Assembly (NCBI GenBank): GCA_048772705.1
Contig: JBLWGC010000043.1
Location: 434,001-498,000 of the forward strand
DNA from: Leidyana gryllorum EB-2025a
Lineage: Eukaryota > Apicomplexa
Reading direction: 5' to 3'
DNA: 64,000 nt
Shown here: one piece after another, positions 22,672 through 33,392 of the stretch
Layout: every line of letters begins with the position of its first letter
How positions within the stretch are numbered: position 1 is the first letter of the stretch
The notes under the pieces: model-generated
Told to the model about the DNA's origin: nothing
What the model saw: the letters and a program-made list of their open reading frames with translations, nothing else
Databases searched by the model: none
Program-made: the position numbers and the translations under genes

Positions 22672-23968
22672 ACTGACTGAGGCTTCCTGAGCCCCCCTTG
22701 GCATCCCTCACACTCCTCACGCGGCACTGTGTAACAACACGTTGCCAACTCTTCTTCCTCATCCTCAACTCGACCCAAGAATGTTTTACTTACAAAGTAT
22801 GCTCCCTACGGGGCTGCAACCGGGGCGTCTTAAAGTGCTATGACAGACGGACTTGATGTCAGTGGCCCTGAAAGGCATGTTCGTTTGATGACTCATTCTG
22901 GCGTGGACGTTCCTCCTTCTAACTGATGCGCATTTGGTTCCATTGGCAAACGTTTGCCTGCAGTTCGGCAGAGGATGCTGTAGAACGGTGTGATAACATG
23001 CCCTTCGGCGGAAATCGGTTACGTGTGGAATTCACTGGACAGCGGAAGCCGAAGAGAGGTGGTGGCCCCTATGCGGGCAGTGGCCCACCAGTGAGGTGAG
23101 TCGAGGGCGATTTAAAGGAGAGAGTTGCGTTTCGTTACCCTCCGCAGATCAGAGTATCGAGTTATCGTGTTGGGGCTCCCCAAACAAGTATCGTGGCAGG
23201 ATCTCAAGGATCACATGCGAGCTGCTGGTAATGTTGGCTATGCCGTTATCGATGACGAACACGTAAGTGACGTCTCCGTCTCATTGAAGCAATGTGTCGC
23301 AGCGGGGCATCGTTGAGTACGAAGACGAAAGAGGCCAAATGCGGGCCCTCGAGAGGCTGCATCGTTCAGAGTTCCGTAACCCTTTCGCCAGGGCTATCAT
23401 TAAGGTGAGCAAAAAACGCGACTTCCTCCTTGTCAACCGCTCCACACAGGTGTACACTGAGGATCAGTTGGAAGGACGCGGTCGTTCAGCGTCTCCCCGC
23501 CGACGCTCACCTTCCCCACGCCGAAGTCGCCGATACGAGTCTGACCGCAAACGAGGTCGTTCCCCAGTGGAGGGCAGGGACGACTCCGGGAAGCGTCGTC
23601 GTTACGGCGACGAGGACAACCAGAGTGATTCAGTGACGCCGTCGAACAGGCGGAGCCCACAACGTCGTCGCTCTCCCCGAGCCCGTTCCCCGACCCCGCG
23701 CGGCCGCTCTCAATCACCGCCTCCGTCGCACGATCAGCGCGGAGGGCGTCGCTCCCGCACGCCATCACCCCACTATAGTGCTGGGAGGAGGTCCAACCAC
23801 GAGGACGATGAGGTTATTCATCGTCAGTCAGACGAAGCTCCCCCGTCGTCAGGGTCGGCAAACTCCCCCCTCAAGAGATCTCCATCAAACGATAGAGACC
23901 GCTCACGTTCGCCTGGACGGTCTCCGGAACCATCTGGAAGTTGGTCTTCTCAGGGAAGACAAGACTAA
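22367..23968 (+). CDS. SR splicing factor, SRSF1 (ASF/SF2) type
   Basis: Six exons. RRM1 has [11 protein letters not shown] (RNP2) and [12 protein letters not shown] (RNP1). A Gly-rich linker follows, then the pseudo-RRM2 with the diagnostic heptapeptide [13 protein letters not shown] and [16 protein letters not shown]. An RS domain of ~170 residues (many SP, RS and SR dipeptides) ends the protein. SRSF1-type proteins bind exonic enhancers and recruit U1 and U2AF. Five introns are recognised; four are about 40-50 nt, but intron 2 (22583-22963, 381 nt) is by far the longest in the window. It holds a TG microsatellite. SR genes often regulate their own splicing through long introns, and that is a possible reason for its size. 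The first ATG is at 22367. Confidence 0.9.
22625..22672. repeat. TG microsatellite in SR-gene intron 2
   Basis: Two runs of (TG)n separated by a few bases, inside the unusually long intron of the SRSF1-like gene. Confidence 0.75.
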
Positions 23969-23996
23969 CTGTGAAATTCGATGTAGTTGATTTTAT

Positions 23997-25175
23997 CTAG
24001 GCGGTCCACTCTCCCCCGAGAGCGATGCACTGATCTTGGGTCAAAGTACACAGACTTCCACCGTAGGCCAGGAGGTTCGCTACACTCGAGGGGGCGTAAC
24101 TTCGTGCAGCGAGCAGATCTCCTTGTGATATTGTGCAACAACCGACCGTTGCTGTAGGATCGAGGCTTCGGTCGGGCATGACAATGAGTGCGCGTACTGA
24201 AACAAGTTCAGCTCCGTACAGAAAAGGCTCGTGTATGTGGTCGTTGAGTCCCAGCCCGCATCCTTCGGTAAATTCGACTGTCACTTTGAACAGTACTCCC
24301 GGTTCGAGAACCCCGACTTCCTTCCAGAGCGAACTGAGATCTGGCGCTGGCGAAACGTAGGGAGGAGCAAAAAACATGCCGACTTGTGGCACATTCGAAT
24401 AGTCAAAAGTCACAGGTAGACGATCTTGGGGTGCTTGACACAGATCAATGTAGTCTCTACGGTGCTGCCGAGGCACCACGGCAGCCTGAGCCGCTCCAAA
24501 GCTATTGCGGTGACTCGACGAGTGTCCAGTAGACCCTCCCAAAACATAACCTATGTGACCGGGCCGTTGTTGCGGCCAACAAATCCTCGAATCCGCATTC
24601 TCAAAGTAAAAAGCCACCGACACCTCGGCGTCCAGAAACGTAAACCAGTCATTCGAACCATCAATCGGCCACATGTTTGCACTGTACCGCACTGGCACCG
24701 ATGTGCTGTAACCGGGAAAGCTGATTTGCCGTTGAGTCGTAGTTCGCCCTTGGCACACCTCAGTACTCGTCACCGTTTGCTCAACCAGGTACACCACGCT
24801 GTCGAGTTTGGCGGGAGGCGCAGCATAGTGCCCTGACAAGCAGCCCGCCAGATGGTCGGGGTCACAGAACATGTTGCCCTGACATACTGTGGACACCGCT
24901 GTCGTGTACATTTCACGACATAGAAGACATGCTGGATCGTTGTTGGTACATAAGTCCAACAGGATCTTCGTGTTTATCCTGAGAGTGTCGAAAGGCTCCT
25001 CGTGATCAGATGGGAAGGTGAAACGGGGCTCCAATGTACGATTGCGTTTGAAGGCCTCAATGGCCTCGCGATGCTCACGCAACACTTGTTTGAGGGTAGG
25101 AGGAGGACTACCTGAGACCACCACCAAAGAGATGTGGATAACCACCAGCAAGAAAGTAAGAACAACCACCACCAT
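23997..25175 (-). CDS. Secreted Cys-containing protein, function unknown
   Basis: Intronless, about 392 aa from the ATG at 25175; an upstream GTG in frame should be ignored. The first ~23 residues are a signal peptide (MVVVVLTFLLVVIHISLVVV then SGS). The mature part has around 14 Cys residues, several paired (CTNNDPACLLC, CDPDHLAGC, then two near CCTISQGD and CTLTQDQC), so disulfides are likely. There is no C-terminal hydrophobic tail, so it should be fully secreted or held by other proteins. No family recognised. It is convergent with the SR gene, 28 nt between stops. Confidence 0.6.
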   Translation of the reverse strand: MVVVVLTFLLVVIHISLVVVSGSPPPTLKQVLREHREAIEAFKRNRTLEPRFTFPSDHEEPFDTLRINTKILLDLCTNNDPACLLCREMYTTAVSTVCQGNMFCDPDHLAGCLSGHYAAPPAKLDSVVYLVEQTVTSTEVCQGRTTTQRQISFPGYSTSVPVRYSANMWPIDGSNDWFTFLDAEVSVAFYFENADSRICWPQQRPGHIGYVLGGSTGHSSSHRNSFGAAQAAVVPRQHRRDYIDLCQAPQDRLPVTFDYSNVPQVGMFFAPPYVSPAPDLSSLWKEVGVLEPGVLFKVTVEFTEGCGLGLNDHIHEPFLYGAELVSVRALIVMPDRSLDPTATVGCCTISQGDLLAARSYAPSSVANLLAYGGSLCTLTQDQCIALGGEWTA

Positions 25176-25199
25176 TCTACACACTATTAAATATTCCCA

Positions 25200-25222
25200 G
25201 CTCGTCGGTCGGTCGGTCGGTC
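25200..25222. repeat. Tetranucleotide repeat (CGGT)n
   Basis: About five tandem GTCG/CGGT units in the short gap between the secreted-protein start and the gamma-COP stop. Confidence 0.7.
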
Positions 25223-25241
25223 TATCTCACAAACCTCGTCG

Positions 25242-28200
25242 TCACTCGTTCCGCAAGGCTGTTGACACCAGTCTGGCAGCTAAGTCTTTGGAGGAACTCC
25301 GAACTTGAACTTTCCCAAGAACTCCGTGCGCTGTCTCCACCAGCATGGCTCTCACCAGGATAATGTCGGGACTACCCACTGCTCTTCCCACTAAGAGGAC
25401 CTTGTCTGGAGCTGCAACCCCAGTCTCCGGGTCCTTAACTTCCGCCTTATGCATGTTGAACTGGCCCACCAGTTTCTCCGCGGCTACTGTCAAGCCACCC
25501 CGAATGTGTCCAAAGTTCATCTTTATCACCGTCTCGTTCTCGGCCCCCACCGCGTTCCATTGATTCACCACTTCCTGATGATTCAACCGGACAGGACAGA
25601 TATAGTCTCCGCTGTTTATAGCGATCGGCATGATCTCGTACGTGTCATCGAACCCAATGTCGTCTCCATCTTCCTTCACCACAAAAGCGAGCTTCGCCAT
25701 CAGAGTACACATCGCGCCCAACTCTTGGCCCGCAACTCGCCGCATCAATACGTACAAAGACTTCTCCTGCTCGAATTCCAACGACGGTATCACTGTTTGG
25801 GCGACCACTTCGTACGGACTGTTAACGGGTAAAGTGAGTCTCAAAGAAACATTGCACAGTGTCTGCTTCTCCACAGTATTCCGGACCACCAACTCCATAC
25901 TCAGCCACTCTGTCTGTGTCCAGAAGTGCTTCACCACCTGAACCACATATTCCGCTTCGCGCTCCGTCAGGTATGCAGGCGACGTCTCGTGATGAACTCG
26001 GCCGAGATCGGCCCCTTCCGGAGCCAACTCGCCCCTGATGACAGTGTCATAAGCGACCTCAGGCACTGCCTGACGTGCCGGTGTCGGTCTGCTGGTTTCT
26101 CCCGCAGCCGCCAATAACGCGGCCCGTTCCTCCTCCGCCAGCTGAGCCAATTCCCGAGCCTTCTGAGCATTGTACGCCTCCTCAGTGGGCAGTCCACTGA
26201 GATCAAATGGCACATTCTCCTGTCCAGACGACAGATGAGCACTGAGATTCTCAACCAGAGCCTCCAAGGAGAAATCCAATTGCCGGTCTGCAACATCAAA
26301 GGATCGAACCATCAAGTCTTCAACCGATGGGGGCTCAGAGGCAGCCGTAGACGCATCATCTCCTCCAGCACGGCTATCGGGTTTCAGAATCCGCATCGCA
26401 CTTCTTACGCGCTCACGGACTTCGTCTTCAGTGTCCAGCTCCAACCCGCTCTTGAACATAGTCAAGACATCATCCCGAACAGAGGGACATTGCACCGCGA
26501 TACGTACCAAAGAGTCCACGGCCGCGCCCCGCACCGATGGGTTCTCCAAGATGGCTCGGTTGTAGATGAAGCGCAGAAACTTTCGGGGATGTGTAGTCTT
26601 CGGGATTTCGGTGGTCAAGAAGGCCAGCACATGGCAGCAGAGACTGCTGTAGGCACAATCCTCGATAAAGTCTGCCAACTGCAGCAGTATAATCTCATGG
26701 ATTGCGGGACTTTCTCGAGCCAAGAAGCAAAGAGTGTCCACTGAATAGGCCTTTGACCGGCTGCCGCCTTTTTCTCGCAGTTGCTGGGCCAGGAACCCTG
26801 CAATGGTCTGCATCCGTTTGGGATAGGCGACACAGAGAGAACGAAGGGCGACCACCACCTCGACCCGTTGCGACTCCGAGATGTCTGAAACGAGCAATCA
26901 GACATTTGGAGGCGATGCAGAAGGGGCTCGAACACTCACCACAGCCCATCATAACATCAGATACCTTTCTGATCAGCTTGTCGACCTCATTGTCCTGAGC
27001 ACTCTTTAACATGGTGATGAGAGCCAAAACCGCCACAGCGCGGCACGGATCGGTGATCAACGGCTTGATGTCCGCCACGCACCTCGATACCCACTGTGGC
27101 TTGCTCTGTGCAACCTGGAGAGAGAGCGAAGAGTCGAGAATTTCCGCAGCTTGAACTCACTTTATACAACATTCGCACGGCAGCATATCGCACAACTGAT
27201 CTAATATTGCTCAGAAGTATCTGTAACGCAGCAATGGCGGGGGACACATCAAAATCTTGTGGAGGATTGGGACCATTGAATTTGGGAGAGTCCAAGCCGA
27301 GGGTCAATATGGCTCGAGCCGCCTCGAAGGTTACAATTTCTGTGCGGTGTTGAAGCGATTGTTCGAGGAAATCGTAGAGAGACTGCACAAATTATATTGC
27401 CAGAGGACATTGGGAGCAGGTCACCTTATCAAGAGCCGATTCGCCTGGCTGAGCCAAGAGCCGAGCAGCATATCGAATCAGTAGACATTCTGCCAAAGGA
27501 CTCTTGGTCACTCGTGCAGTCAGAGAGGCGATTACTCGATGGAGAGCAAGGCGATCATTTTTGCGCAGTTCGTAGAGCAGAACCAACGCATGGAATTGTA
27601 CCATCGGATTCCTGGAGGAAACACATTCTTGAACTTCATTGACCCATCGGCGAACCAATTCAGGTGCCGTCTTCGCCAGGTGAATACCGCAGAGTATGGC
27701 AGCCGAAGCTACGTGAGGGTTCTTGTCCACAATGGCCGCTTTGAAGAATCTATCGAGTTGCGACGCAGTATGAGGGTCGACAACTCTCACGATCGCACGG
27801 AAAGCGTTGGCCCGGAACAGGTCGTTGCTGCATCCAACATCCTTCGTCAAACTTGAGGTCACAACGAAGGCTTCCTCATGAGAAGGCTGTATAGTCTTGA
27901 TCAGCAGATACACCATGCGTCGCAGGTGAGAGCTCGTGCACTGGAACAGTCGGGTGGAGGCAAAGAAGATATCAGTCTTCTCCGTCTGTGTGAATTCCAC
28001 GCCTCGCATACTGAGATATAGGATTTTGCAGATTACGGACACGCATCGCCGTGAATCTACTGGGGTCTCGGTGAAGCATCGCCTTTCCTGCAGTACACCT
28101 GCTTTGTTGGCGGAAGTCAATTCCCGTGGCTCGGTGAAAACTGTCAACGTTATGGAAGAATCGGACCCCACAACCGATTTGCTGCTTACTGGAGGGGTCA

Positions 28201-28280
28201 ACGAGGTCCAGACCTGCACTCCCACCAATGTCCTGGATGACCTTGCGGAATTTGGTGGGCAAGTTGATAGAGCCTAACAT
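25242..28280 (-). CDS. Coatomer subunit gamma (gamma-COP)
   Basis: Five exons, about 900 aa; human gamma-COP has 874. Recognised from the N-terminal alpha-solenoid: VLQERRCFTETPVDSRRC, KILYLSMRGVEFT, VVTSSLTKDVG, RWVNEVQECVSSRNPMVQFH, LLYELRKNDRLAL and DLEFIEDC-like LADFIEDC. The appendage follows, with AYLTEREAEYVVQVVKHFW, NTVEKQTLCNVSLRL, MPIAINSGDYICPV and HDILVR-like SPDIILVRAML. Gamma-COP is part of the COPI F-subcomplex and links Arf1, cargo and accessory proteins on Golgi vesicles. The starting ATG (28280) sits directly after an A6 run. The second exon begins after an intron of about 49 nt at the residues DLVDPS|IFTEP. Confidence 0.88.
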
Positions 28281-28417
28281 CTTTTTTCCTCAAAATTCAA
28301 CTTGTAGTCATCGCCCATGTACGATGCACTCGTTCCAACCCATCGGCGTGGGCTATTCAGACACTAAAGTGACCGTCTGACATCGCTGACGATACATCGC
28401 TCACTCGACGATTAGTA

Positions 28418-28881
28418 ATGCCGAGGTGAACATCAGTCAATTGTCGTCTGATCCGCCAAGTTTGCCTGGCCAGTGCTGCAGAGTCAAGCGGAACACGGCG
28501 AATGAAAGTGTGAGGCCGGTCGAGCGAGATTCACGTGTTGGGGCTGGCGTGTGTGCTAATACGGAGACACGGTCGTACTGCATTGAACCGCTGTTTTAGT
28601 GTCTTCCTATGTGCTCAGCATCTTCACACGAGTTCCTTGCCCCATCAGCCATGCGTCTACACGATAATCATAGATCATCTTGTCGATGGCTTGTTTGATT
28701 GTGGCGAATTCTACCAAGACTGTTCCTCTTGGACACTATCATATATTCTACATTTCTCAAAAGCAGCTGATCTGGCAGTGAGGCGTTGTGATGGTGAGTG
28801 TACTTGATTCTGACTGTAGGATGAAGACACTCAGTGTTCAGTGACGGACTGAGTATTCCACTTCTGGAGTGGTTACAATAA
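28418..28881 (+). CDS. Possible small RRM-like gene (tentative model)
   Basis: The 765-nt gap between the gamma-COP and SNF2 start codons is the largest in the window. It contains a conserved-looking stretch on the plus strand: TIIIDHLV, then a helix-like part, TLSYILHFSKAADLAVRRCD, which resembles RNP1 and helix 2 of an RRM. No in-frame ATG exists, so exons are required. One model starts at 28418 (MPRVKRNTANES), splices over two introns into the SHLHTS exon, and after an intron beginning at 28793 ends with GLSIPLLEWLQ at 28881. Splice sites are GT–AG, but the model is hand-made. The remaining 28882-29045 shows a perfect 7-bp hairpin (ACTCAGT…ACTGAGT) within the end of the model and a T5 run further on, but no recognised RNA gene. 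Confidence 0.28.
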
Positions 28882-29045
28882 GATTTGGGTCGATTTTTGG
28901 GCTGATTGATGACTCGCCTTCTTCATAATAATTGGTTTCATAGCCGACAAGGCCACTGGACTCAACCCAAGTGCTGCTCTGCGGAGTGAGAAGGGGTCAG
29001 TCAGTTGTGAGTGTTCAAAAAAAAGTTGTGACTCATCGTGAGGTG

Positions 29046-32000
29046 ATGGTGGTGGACGATGATATGATGTGCAATGGCGGCGACACTGGATTATCTTCTA
29101 GTCAATTGGAGCACTTTGTCCGGCTGTATTTAAATTTGTCGCTGGAGAAGCGGATAGCGTTCAATGCTATCAAACTGGTGGTTGAAGGTTATACCGGCGC
29201 CTTACCAGTGCCAGAAGAATTGAGAGATTCGTTAGAGGAGGCAGCGGAAGCATCGCGCCGAGATGTAGACACAGCGACGTATATGGGTGACGTTGTGGGT
29301 ATTGCCAAGGCGCGGGATCAGGCCGATTTAATTAGTTATGCCCAAAGCTTGTTAACCCTGTATCGCCAAGTTCGACGAGGATTAATACCCGACGACGATG
29401 TTATTGAGGCCGTTAGGAGCCGATTGAGCCCAGAGACACTGACGACTTTGGATGAGGAAGCTGAGAAGGCGATTCAAGACGCCCGAGATGAGCAAGATGT
29501 TGTACCGCTGACCAAAGAAGTATTAGCGGACAAGGTTTTGCGTGGAGACCCACGATTGAGTCGATTCGCAGTACTTGGAACGTCAGAGCCAGGCACTGCC
29601 GCTCGTCAAGGGGCTCGTTTGGAGTTTTTCCGCGATCTTCAGGAGGCCCTCAGTCGTAAATTCCTGAAACGGAGTTTGCGAACCCCCGAGCAAATCTATC
29701 ACTACTTGACAGCACGCGATACCGGCGTGAGCTTGGCGAGTTTATCTGCAAACAGTGGCGAAGTGTACTTGGGAGCGGGCCATCCGAGCCAAAACGATCT
29801 CAAAGAAGACATTTTGGTCAAATTGGAGATCCTGATGGGTTCTTTGGCCCTCAAGTATCTACGACATCAGACCCCACCCGCTGCCCAGATCCCGGGGTAC
29901 CCACCAGTCTTACCTGCTGCTGCTCTGGCTGCAGCGGTATATTCCCGCAAGCCGGACCCCGCGACTCTCGCTTTCAACATGCTGCAGCGCCTGCGGGCTA
30001 ACAGTGTGGATCCCAACAAGCTCCACATCGCTCGCGTTGCTCACGTCAAAGGCGAGTTGATGGCAACTATAAAGTCGTTTGGTGAAGCGAGAAAATTGAA
30101 ACGTGAGAAGGCTCGAATGTTGGCTCGGGGTGCAGCGGCCAAACAACAAGCGATTGAGGCACGGCGACTTGCACAAGAAGAGCGAGAGAAGAAGGAGCGT
30201 ATGAAGGCTTTGCGGGAGAGGGATATGGATAGCTATATGATGATGATCAAAGAGACAAAGAACCAAAGAATTCACGATATCCTGGAAAACACTGAGCGAC
30301 TGCTGCAGGAGATTGGCGCCAAAGTCGAGTTGGAGCGTTCAGCCCTGGAGAAACGGCGCATGGAGCAGGAGAAGGCTGACAAAGCCGCCGCAATGAAAGA
30401 GGAGGACACTGAGGCAGGAGGCAAGAACACTGCCGATGGCGAGTCGAGCAAAGCTGGAGACGGCAAGGCAGAGGCGTCAGGATCGGGTAGCGCTGACCAA
30501 GCGAAGCCGAATGCTCAATACTACACTCTGAGTCATCGCGTTCGCGAGCAAGTGGTACAGCCGACCATCCTCAAAGGCGGCAAACTGATGCCCTACCAGA
30601 TTGCCGGTCTGGAGTTCATGATCTCTCTTTACAACAATAACATCAGCGGGATCTTGGCAGACGAGATGGGTCTGGGGAAGACCATTCAAACCATTGCCCT
30701 GATAGCCTATCTGAAGGAATCGAAGCACATCAACGGACCTCACCTGATCGCAGTACCCCTAAGTACGCTGCCTAACTGGTCGAACGAGTTCGCCAAGTGG
30801 TGTCCGTCTCTGAAGGTCATCCAATATCGGGGCAACAAAGACCAGCGTCGTAACCTCAATCACGAGGTGCGAAAAGGAAGATATAACGTGTTATTGACGA
30901 CTTTCGAATATATATTGAGAGAGAAAAAGGCGCTCTCCACTCCGAGATACAAGTTCATCATTGTGGATGAGGGACACAAGATGAAGAATGTGAAGAGCAA
31001 ATTCCATGCCACGTTGGGAGACTTCCGTTCCACAAACCGTCTTCTCCTCACCGGTACCCCGTTGCAGAATAACCTCAATGAGCTCTGGGCGCTCTTGAAT
31101 TTCCTCATGCCACAAACATTCAGCTCGGCTGAGGACTTTGAACGATGGTTTGAAGAACCGTTCAAGGACCAATTCGCGGGTGAGGCCAACAAGGAGGAGG
31201 TCGCTTTGACGGAAGAAGAGAAGTTGGTGGTCATCAACCGTCTCCATCTGGTGCTTCGGCCCTTCTTACTGAGGCGAGTCAAAGCTGATGTTCTCACTGA
31301 CCTCCCGAGCAAACGGGAGTACATTGTTCGTGTGCAATTATCGCGGTGGCAACAGCTTGTGTACGAGCAGTTGGTGAATCGATGTCTGAAAGTTCGGGAT
31401 GCCAATGGGAAGATCACGTCGAAATCCGTTACCAATGTGATTATGCAACTTCGTAAAGTGGTCAATCATCCTTATCTTTTCCTGGATCAGTACCCTCTGG
31501 ACAAGAATCTATGGCGGACAAGTGGCAAGTTCGAGGTCTTAGATCGCATGTTACCCAAACTGCTGCTCTTCAAGCACAAGACACTTATATTCAGTCAAAT
31601 GACATCGGTGATGGACATCCTTCAAGATTATTTGGACTTCAAACATATCAAATGGCACCGTTTGGATGGTTCTGTGACCGTCGAAGACCGCCAAAGCAAA
31701 ATGGATGACTTTAACCAACCAGACTCTGATGTCTATGTATTCATGTTGTCCACTCGGTAAGTCTCTCTCGCTCCTCTCCACTCAATAATACTGCTGCCAC
31801 CTTTTGCCTACAGTGCTGGCGGTCTGGGCGTCAATCTGCAAGCAGCCGATACTGTCATTATCTTTGACTCTGACTGGAATCCCCACCAAGATCTGCAAGC
31901 GCAAGCCCGTGCCCATCGTGTCGGACAGAAGAGTGAAGTTCGGGTCTTCCGGCTTGTGACCGTGTCTCCCGTTGAGGAACTTATATTAGCTCGCGCATCA

Positions 32001-32826
32001 CACAAGCTCAGCATCGATGAGCAGATCATTCAGGCGGGTATGTTCACCCAGAAGTTCGATGAAAGGGAACGAGAGGAGAGGTTGAGAGAACTGTTGAGTC
32101 AGAAGGACAAGAGTGAGAACGTTCGGGTGACCAGTCCACAAGAGTTAAATCGATATATGGCACGAAATGATGATGAAGAAGAAGCCTTCTCTCGGATGGA
32201 CATGGATGCCATGGGAGAGGAAGCCTATCATCAGTTCTTTGATAACGAACAGGAACTCGAGGGTGAATCCGAGGGCGCTCAGTCGCAGTCGGCCGGATCT
32301 CTCGAGCCTTTCGCGAGTGAAGACGCCGCCGCTGTCCCCTCATCGGAAAGCGGGATGCAGGCGAACGTGTCCGAGACGCCACAGAAGACCCCGGCGGGTA
32401 CTTCTGTCGACGGTGACGCCACCGATGTGGTTCACGAGGCAGAGGTCACCACCAGCAGTCGTGACGCAGGTCGCATTGAGGCTCTATTGATCTCGTCAGG
32501 CAGACTGGTCAGCGAGGACGAGATTCCTGATGACATCCTTCTGCCTAAAGGGCCGAAAGATGAGGAGTCATTCTTCAATGCCACAGCGGTGAGTTGAATC
32601 ACTTTGCACTCTCTATTTTGGATTTGTGATACTGTAGGATCTCGGCGTGAGGCGGTCGCGGTTAAGAGCGATGGAGAGTCTCACGGGCGCTGGACGAGAC
32701 GTCAGCCAGGAGAGTGAGAGTGAGGAGGACAATGAAGAGGCTCAAACCAGTCGTCAAACCTCAGAGGCTCCCAGCGCGAGAGCTGCTCGTAGTGCTCGCA
32801 GACGACGCGCAGTAGCTCAACGGTAG
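29046..32826 (+). CDS. SNF2-family chromatin-remodelling ATPase, Brahma/BRG1 type
   Basis: Three exons (introns 31757-31813 and 32589-32637) encode 1224 aa. The N-terminal part includes a Lys/Arg-rich HSA-like helix (around [18 protein letters not shown]) that in BRG1/Swi2 binds actin-related proteins. The ATPase has motif I DEMGLGKT, motif [30 protein letters not shown], and in lobe 2 [36 protein letters not shown] and RAHRVGQ. A SnAC-like segment [17 protein letters not shown] then follows. No bromodomain is seen; the C-terminus is acidic, then basic, with Ser/Arg repeats. It should be the motor of a SWI/SNF-type complex. The first ATG is at 29046, preceded by an A8 run. SNU13 begins 28 nt after the stop. 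Confidence 0.9.
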
Positions 32827-32854
32827 TCAATGATCATCGAACCCTTCTCAATGA

Positions 32855-33380
32855 ATGACACAAAAAAAATCAATGGATGCATTGGATCCCAGTGTGAATC
32901 CCAAGGCTTACCCCCTTGCGGACCCAGAAGTCACCGCGAGGATACATTTGGTGTGTAATCAGGCGCAGCACTATGACCAGTTGCGGAAGGGGGCTAATGA
33001 AAGTGAGAACCGATGGGATGCTTTTCGCCCAAACGACTTTTCTTCTTCTTCTTCAGCTGTTAAGGCTCTGATCAAAGGGAGTGCCCGTTTGGTGGTTTTG
33101 GCTGCCGACGCGGACCCGTTGGACATTATATTACACATTCCGCCACTTTGTGAAGACAAGGTAGGAAGCAGCTCCTTTGGTGGAGTTTGAGGGCATTCCC
33201 CCTTCGAAAACGAATTTGCAGAACGTCTTGTATGCATTTGTGCCAGCCAAGGTAGCGTTGGGTAGAGCTTGCGGCGTGCCTCGTCCAGTGGTAGCCGCTG
33301 CCATAGTCCACAGGCCAGATTCGGCTCTGGAGCCCCAGATACTCGATCTGGTGGGAAGATTCGAGCAGCTTTTCGTCTAA
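32855..33380 (+). CDS. SNU13 / 15.5K (NHP2L1) kink-turn RNA-binding protein
   Basis: Three exons with 135 aa, matching the ~128-aa family. Signature text: [71 protein letters not shown]. SNU13 binds the K-turn of U4 snRNA in the tri-snRNP and of box C/D snoRNAs. An ATG at 32855 gives a slightly longer N-terminus with an oligo-Lys run; an overlapping ATG at 32851 is out of frame. The stop is only 12 nt before the start of the phosphoesterase gene, and the gene starts 28 nt after SNF2, so its whole regulatory region must lie within its neighbours or inside the short gaps. Confidence 0.93.
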
Positions 33381-33392
33381 AGGTTCGGAGAG

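Noticed and set aside
22840-22930. TGATGA … CTGA text in the long SR intron, considered as a box C/D snoRNA
   Set aside because: C and D boxes are too close, no terminal stem and no C'/D' boxes; not supported.
25200-25222. (CGGT)n repeat considered as a CRISPR or transposon signature
   Set aside because: Simple microsatellite without spacers or target duplication.
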